DNA of 64,000 nucleotides from NCBI GenBank assembly GCA_019009955.1, contig CM032230.1:109899001-109963000 (forward strand). The letters run 5' to 3'. Source of the DNA: Riptortus pedestris (lineage: Eukaryota; Arthropoda; Insecta; Hemiptera; Alydidae). Under the pieces are notes generated by a model. It had not been told where the DNA came from. It made no database searches and saw only the letters and a list, made by a program, of their open reading frames with translations. Numbering within the stretch: the stretch's first letter is position 1; every line of letters begins with the position of its first letter. The translations under genes and the position numbers were made by a program. Below are positions 56,401 through 61,500 of this stretch, piece by piece.

Positions 56401-58459
56401 GATATTCTGACGGGACAGTATCAGGTAATATTTAATATTATTTATTTATTTATTAACGTCCACTTTTTGCAATATTTAATATTAGACAATCCATATTTCT
56501 TGATTATTTATTACGTACTGTAATATGTTAATATCCGATAATGATAATTTGGAATCAGAGGTTAAAATACTGTATTAATGTGCTAGAACTGCCAAGATCA
56601 AACTCCAGAGTCACACCCATTTCGTCCACCGGTGCTCACTCGAAGCGAGGCAATTGAGTGACTACTAGGCTCTGAAATGCCTAACACATAAACACAGTTC
56701 GTCAGAGAATGCGCCAAGCTGGCCTTTTGACATTACTCATAGCCTGACTGAGTCATAGTCGTTCAAGGGCTGTTGAGTCATGAATTGAAAATGTAAATGG
56801 AATGAATTTCATTTCATTAGGTTTTAATATTTAAAGCGAATATTATTGCATTTGTCAAAGAATAATTTTACGTTAGTATTAAAAAGAATTATTATACCGA
56901 ATGTTCAGAACACCTTATTATAAAACCCTAATAAGATCCGTTTGCTTCGCATCATTCTCCGAACAATTTATTCAAAATGGCTCAATAACAATTCGGTATT
57001 TATCTGGTCTTGAGTTCTGAGATTTACTTTTGGCTGGTCCACAATCCCTTAAAGTGAGTTACTTAAAAACACTTAAGACGTCATCTAAGGTTGAATTCTT
57101 GATTTCTCCCGGAATAAGAAGACTATATAAACTACATTGAAAATTTGTGATGGTGCTATGTTTAATGATTGTTACGGATATTTTTCGATTATTTTTATTC
57201 TGCCTTCCTCAATCTCCCAACCCCTTCGTCCTAGTCGACTTTCAGACAATCATCCGGTCGCACAGGCCTGGAAAGGTTAATAGTGATTCCCATCAAGAAA
57301 TTCATTATTTTTATTTATTGTTTGAATACCTTGTATCACATTTAATCTTTTATTGTCATTTATAATCCTTTCATTAAAATCACTGTCATCTGTACGGTAT
57401 ATAAATCGTGACGATGAGCGTTTTATTGGTCCATGGCACGTGGAAGGCTCCATAGCAAATCATGTACTATGTAAAACACGCACGACAAGAATACGAACAA
57501 ACAGTGTTACAAACTATAATGAAAGGTACACAACATCACGACATACGTAAACCGAATTACCCCGCATCTTAAACCAGCAATACGTAGGTTCTTAACCTAA
57601 ACAAGATGTACACGAGACCGGAACAAAACGAGCAATAACTAGTCAACGACGAATGCAGTTGACAAACTCTCCCAAAACACTTTCTGTGTGTAGAGGAAGG
57701 AATGACTCACAGCTAATGAGGTGGAGAGCCCGCCAATATTAGCAGTTCTACCAATACATGAAATATGAAAATCTCTACCGGCCTCTCAGACCGGTGTTTC
57801 GGTAAAAGTGTTAATATCAAACGCTACACATTTCAGGTGATTATAAAGGTAGACTATATAACATTTTCCCTCCTTTTTAATGGGACATCTTGTGTTTCTA
57901 ATAATTCAGAGGGGGCTTTGTTATTCTTTAGATAGAGGACATTTTCTATTTCCCTTGACCTCATCTCTATCAGTTGGCTCAGCTTCCTAAATATTCTCAT
58001 GCCGAACTCCTAGAGTAAAGGACATCTTTGAAGGGTTGGGTCCACCTTTTACTGATTTGATCACTTTCTATGAGAAGGTTTCGTTTTTTATCCAGGCAGA
58101 ATTCGGTTCGCTGATTGGGTTCCTCCTTTGGCCTTTTGACGATTTTCCAGAACTCGTTTTTAATATATATATTCCAAATTATGCATTTTTTCAGTTAACT
58201 GCATCGAAAACTTGAACAGATTTCCCTAAGAAAGAAATCAACCGTTGAGGATGGAGGTATTCTTGACGCAAAAATATGTACACCTATGTGTGAGTGTGTG
58301 CACATACAAGGCTTTTCAAACTCCCTTGATGACGCCCTTTTAGCAGATTTCCCTTAAGGGAAATCAGCTATTGAGGTCGTACTCATGACGCGATTTTCGA
58401 AAAATTTCTTCAAATGTCCATCGATCCTACACAGGAGATGACGAAAATGAGGTCCGTTC

Positions 58460-58525
<66 letters not shown>

Positions 58526-61500
58526 CTGTTAACGCTCTAGCGGTCGCAATTTTTGTTTGATCGTTACGAAACTCGATATTTAACCGTTTCATGTAAAAAG
58601 ACAGATCAAGTTCATTAATGGCTGAAATCGGACCAGAGGGAGGAGGGGTTTTGAGGGGAGGATTTTCGAAATTTCTCCGTTATTATTCATCGGATCGAAA
58701 AATTGTATAAAACCAATCTTATTGCAAATTAAATTTACTATAAATATTGTTATATACATTTATTCTCTATCTTGAATATTAACCGAGATATTTGCATTTT
58801 TATGAAGTCTGTGGTTCGTATTATGTCGGCCATCTTCGTCAATTCTCGGCTCAGGCGGAACTTCTTCTAACCTGTCGTTTTTAACCATACCTTACCTAAC
58901 CTTCTTTACTTTGTGAGATTTATGCAAATACGTTCTGTTCATCCGCCCCCCCCCCTTCTTTACGGACTTTTTTTCTCTACTAAAATTTGAGTTATTAAAA
59001 TATAAATTATTCTTACAAAATGAAGTCAGCTTTCAAAGTGCTCCGGCGAATCTAACTCTGGAATTTCCAGATATGTTTAATGGATTCGCAAAGAAAATCT
59101 AATTTTCGATTTTATGTCTCTTTTTAGCAGATTTCCCTGAAGGGAAATCTGCTTAGTTAACTCAGCCCCTGCGTGACGAACTTTTTTCTGATTTGATCAC
59201 TTTCTATGAGGCAGACTTCGACGCTGATTGGGTTCCTCCTTTGGCCTTTATATATTTTCCAGAACTCCTTTTATAATATATATATTCCAAATTATGCATT
59301 TTTTCAGTTAACTGCATCGAAAACTTGAACAGATTTCCCTAAGAAAGAAATCAACCGTTGAGGATGGAGGTATTCTTGACGCAAAAATATGTACATCTAT
59401 GTGTGAGTGTGTGCACATACAAGGCTTTTCAAACTCCCTTGATGACGCCCTTTTTTCTCTCTCAAGTCTAGGGGATTTCGACATGTCAAGCTGTGGAGAA
59501 TAAAATTTTTCTATCTTTAATATTAACCGAGTTGCAGTTTATTAAATGCTCCGGCGAATCTAACTCTGGAATTTCCAGATAAGTTTCTTAATGGATGCTT
59601 CACGTGGGAAATCTGCTATTTTACTCAGTCTCTTTTTTTTCCTTCTTGGCGGCGTAATTTGCCAAAAAATACACACTCTTCAGCCTAGTTTTTAATTATC
59701 TCCAGAAAGAAATTTGTTTCAAAATACGCATTGATACATAAATGTTAAAATTAGCTTTAAAATGAGGCCCTGTTAAAATTTATAGTATTAACTAAGGTGA
59801 GGGACTTAGGTTAGTCATGTTAGTTAAAGGCTTGGCCTTTATATCACATTGTAAACCTAGACTGGCGAGTTTGATTCCCACCTGGGCAACAAGCATTTAT
59901 TTAGTGATGAACTCATTTCAATAACATACTTAGTCGCACATAGGCTAGAAAAGGATGGTAACCTATAGATGGCCCACCCCAATCAGCTGTGGTAGAAAAA
60001 TGGCCCTTAATAAATTTGGGATGATAAGGATTGATCATCTAACCTGTCATATTATCTAGGAGTTCAAAATCCAAATTATGATGGCAGATAGTAAGGGAAG
60101 TTGAATTTTCTTACTATTCTGCCATTTAAGTTTGCTTTCAATTTTCCAAGCAAAATAGACTTCATTTTCCTTAACTGAGGCATACCAAGTTTCATTCTGA
60201 AATTCTCAAAACACTTTCTATTACTAAGCTATTCATCTCTGTTTCCAACAGTACAATGTCATCTGTGATCTGATGCAATGAAGGGATTTACCATTAATCT
60301 GCAAACCATTGGTTCTTTCTTTCGTATTTGTTATTGCCTCTTTAATGAACAGATGAAGTGAAATAGGGCACCCTTAATTTTAAATCCCCTCCCGCTCATA
60401 TGTAATTATTTGTGAACTATGGTTATAGTAAATATTCCTAATAAACCTTCTGTCTCTCTAATTTTATGCCAGGCTGTCAAATATGAGTTTCCTAACATAT
60501 CAAAAACGCTTTCTAAATCTACAAATTCAGCAGCTACAATTTTTTATTTATGCCTCTCCTTTCCTTCAGGATAACTGTTAGTTTTAGAATAGTTTCTCCT
60601 GTCCTTCACAAGAAACATAAATTTAAAAAAAATCAACGGAATGAGAAATACTTGAGTGTAGGTAATTAGCTCCTATTCACATTAATAAAAAAAAACAAAA
60701 AAAAAACCAGAAAAGTGATATTTTAAATTATAATATACAAGGAAAATATGGACAATAACTCTTCAGGGGTGAATTTGACTTGGGATGGAAAAATACAATA
60801 CTCCTGTTAAAAAATAAACTGTAAATATACAGTGTCACCATGAATTTAAATAATTCTATATTATTTTCTAATTGTTACCATTCGTTTTTTTTTGCTATAA
60901 AAAAAAAAACTAGTATGTTTTGACACATAGCATTTAATCTATGGTGATTACAGATTTTAAGAGCAGACATTCTTGAAGATGCAGGTGAGAGTATGAATCC
61001 AGAAATAGACATAGGTCAAATAGAAGGAGGATATGTTATGGGACTGGGCTACTTCCTCTTAGAAAATATACAGCTAGATCCCAATACTGGAGTAACTATT
61101 ACAAACAACACTGCTGTAAGTTCGATGTGATCAGCTTATATTTTAAATAAAGTGTTTCTTCACTGATTGTTAATTATTTTTTATTTTTTCCTTGCAGCGA
61201 TACTGGGTTCCAGGGCCAAAGGATATACCTATAGATTTTAGGGTTTCGTTGTTGAGTAACTCATCTAATCCAAATGGAGTGGCACGCTCAAAAGGTGAGT
61301 ATAAGCAAAAGCTTTATTTTAGGTCAAATACGTTGGAAAAAGTTGAAATGATAATAATAACTAGATTAATTGTGTATTTAGACCTTGTTCATAGTAACCA
61401 TGAGTACAATACTACCGTAGTCAATAGAGAATATTAAATGGTTCACTCAACATCAAAATCTAATTAAGCAGGTGCTGCATGAACTAAGCAGTTTTCCCAC

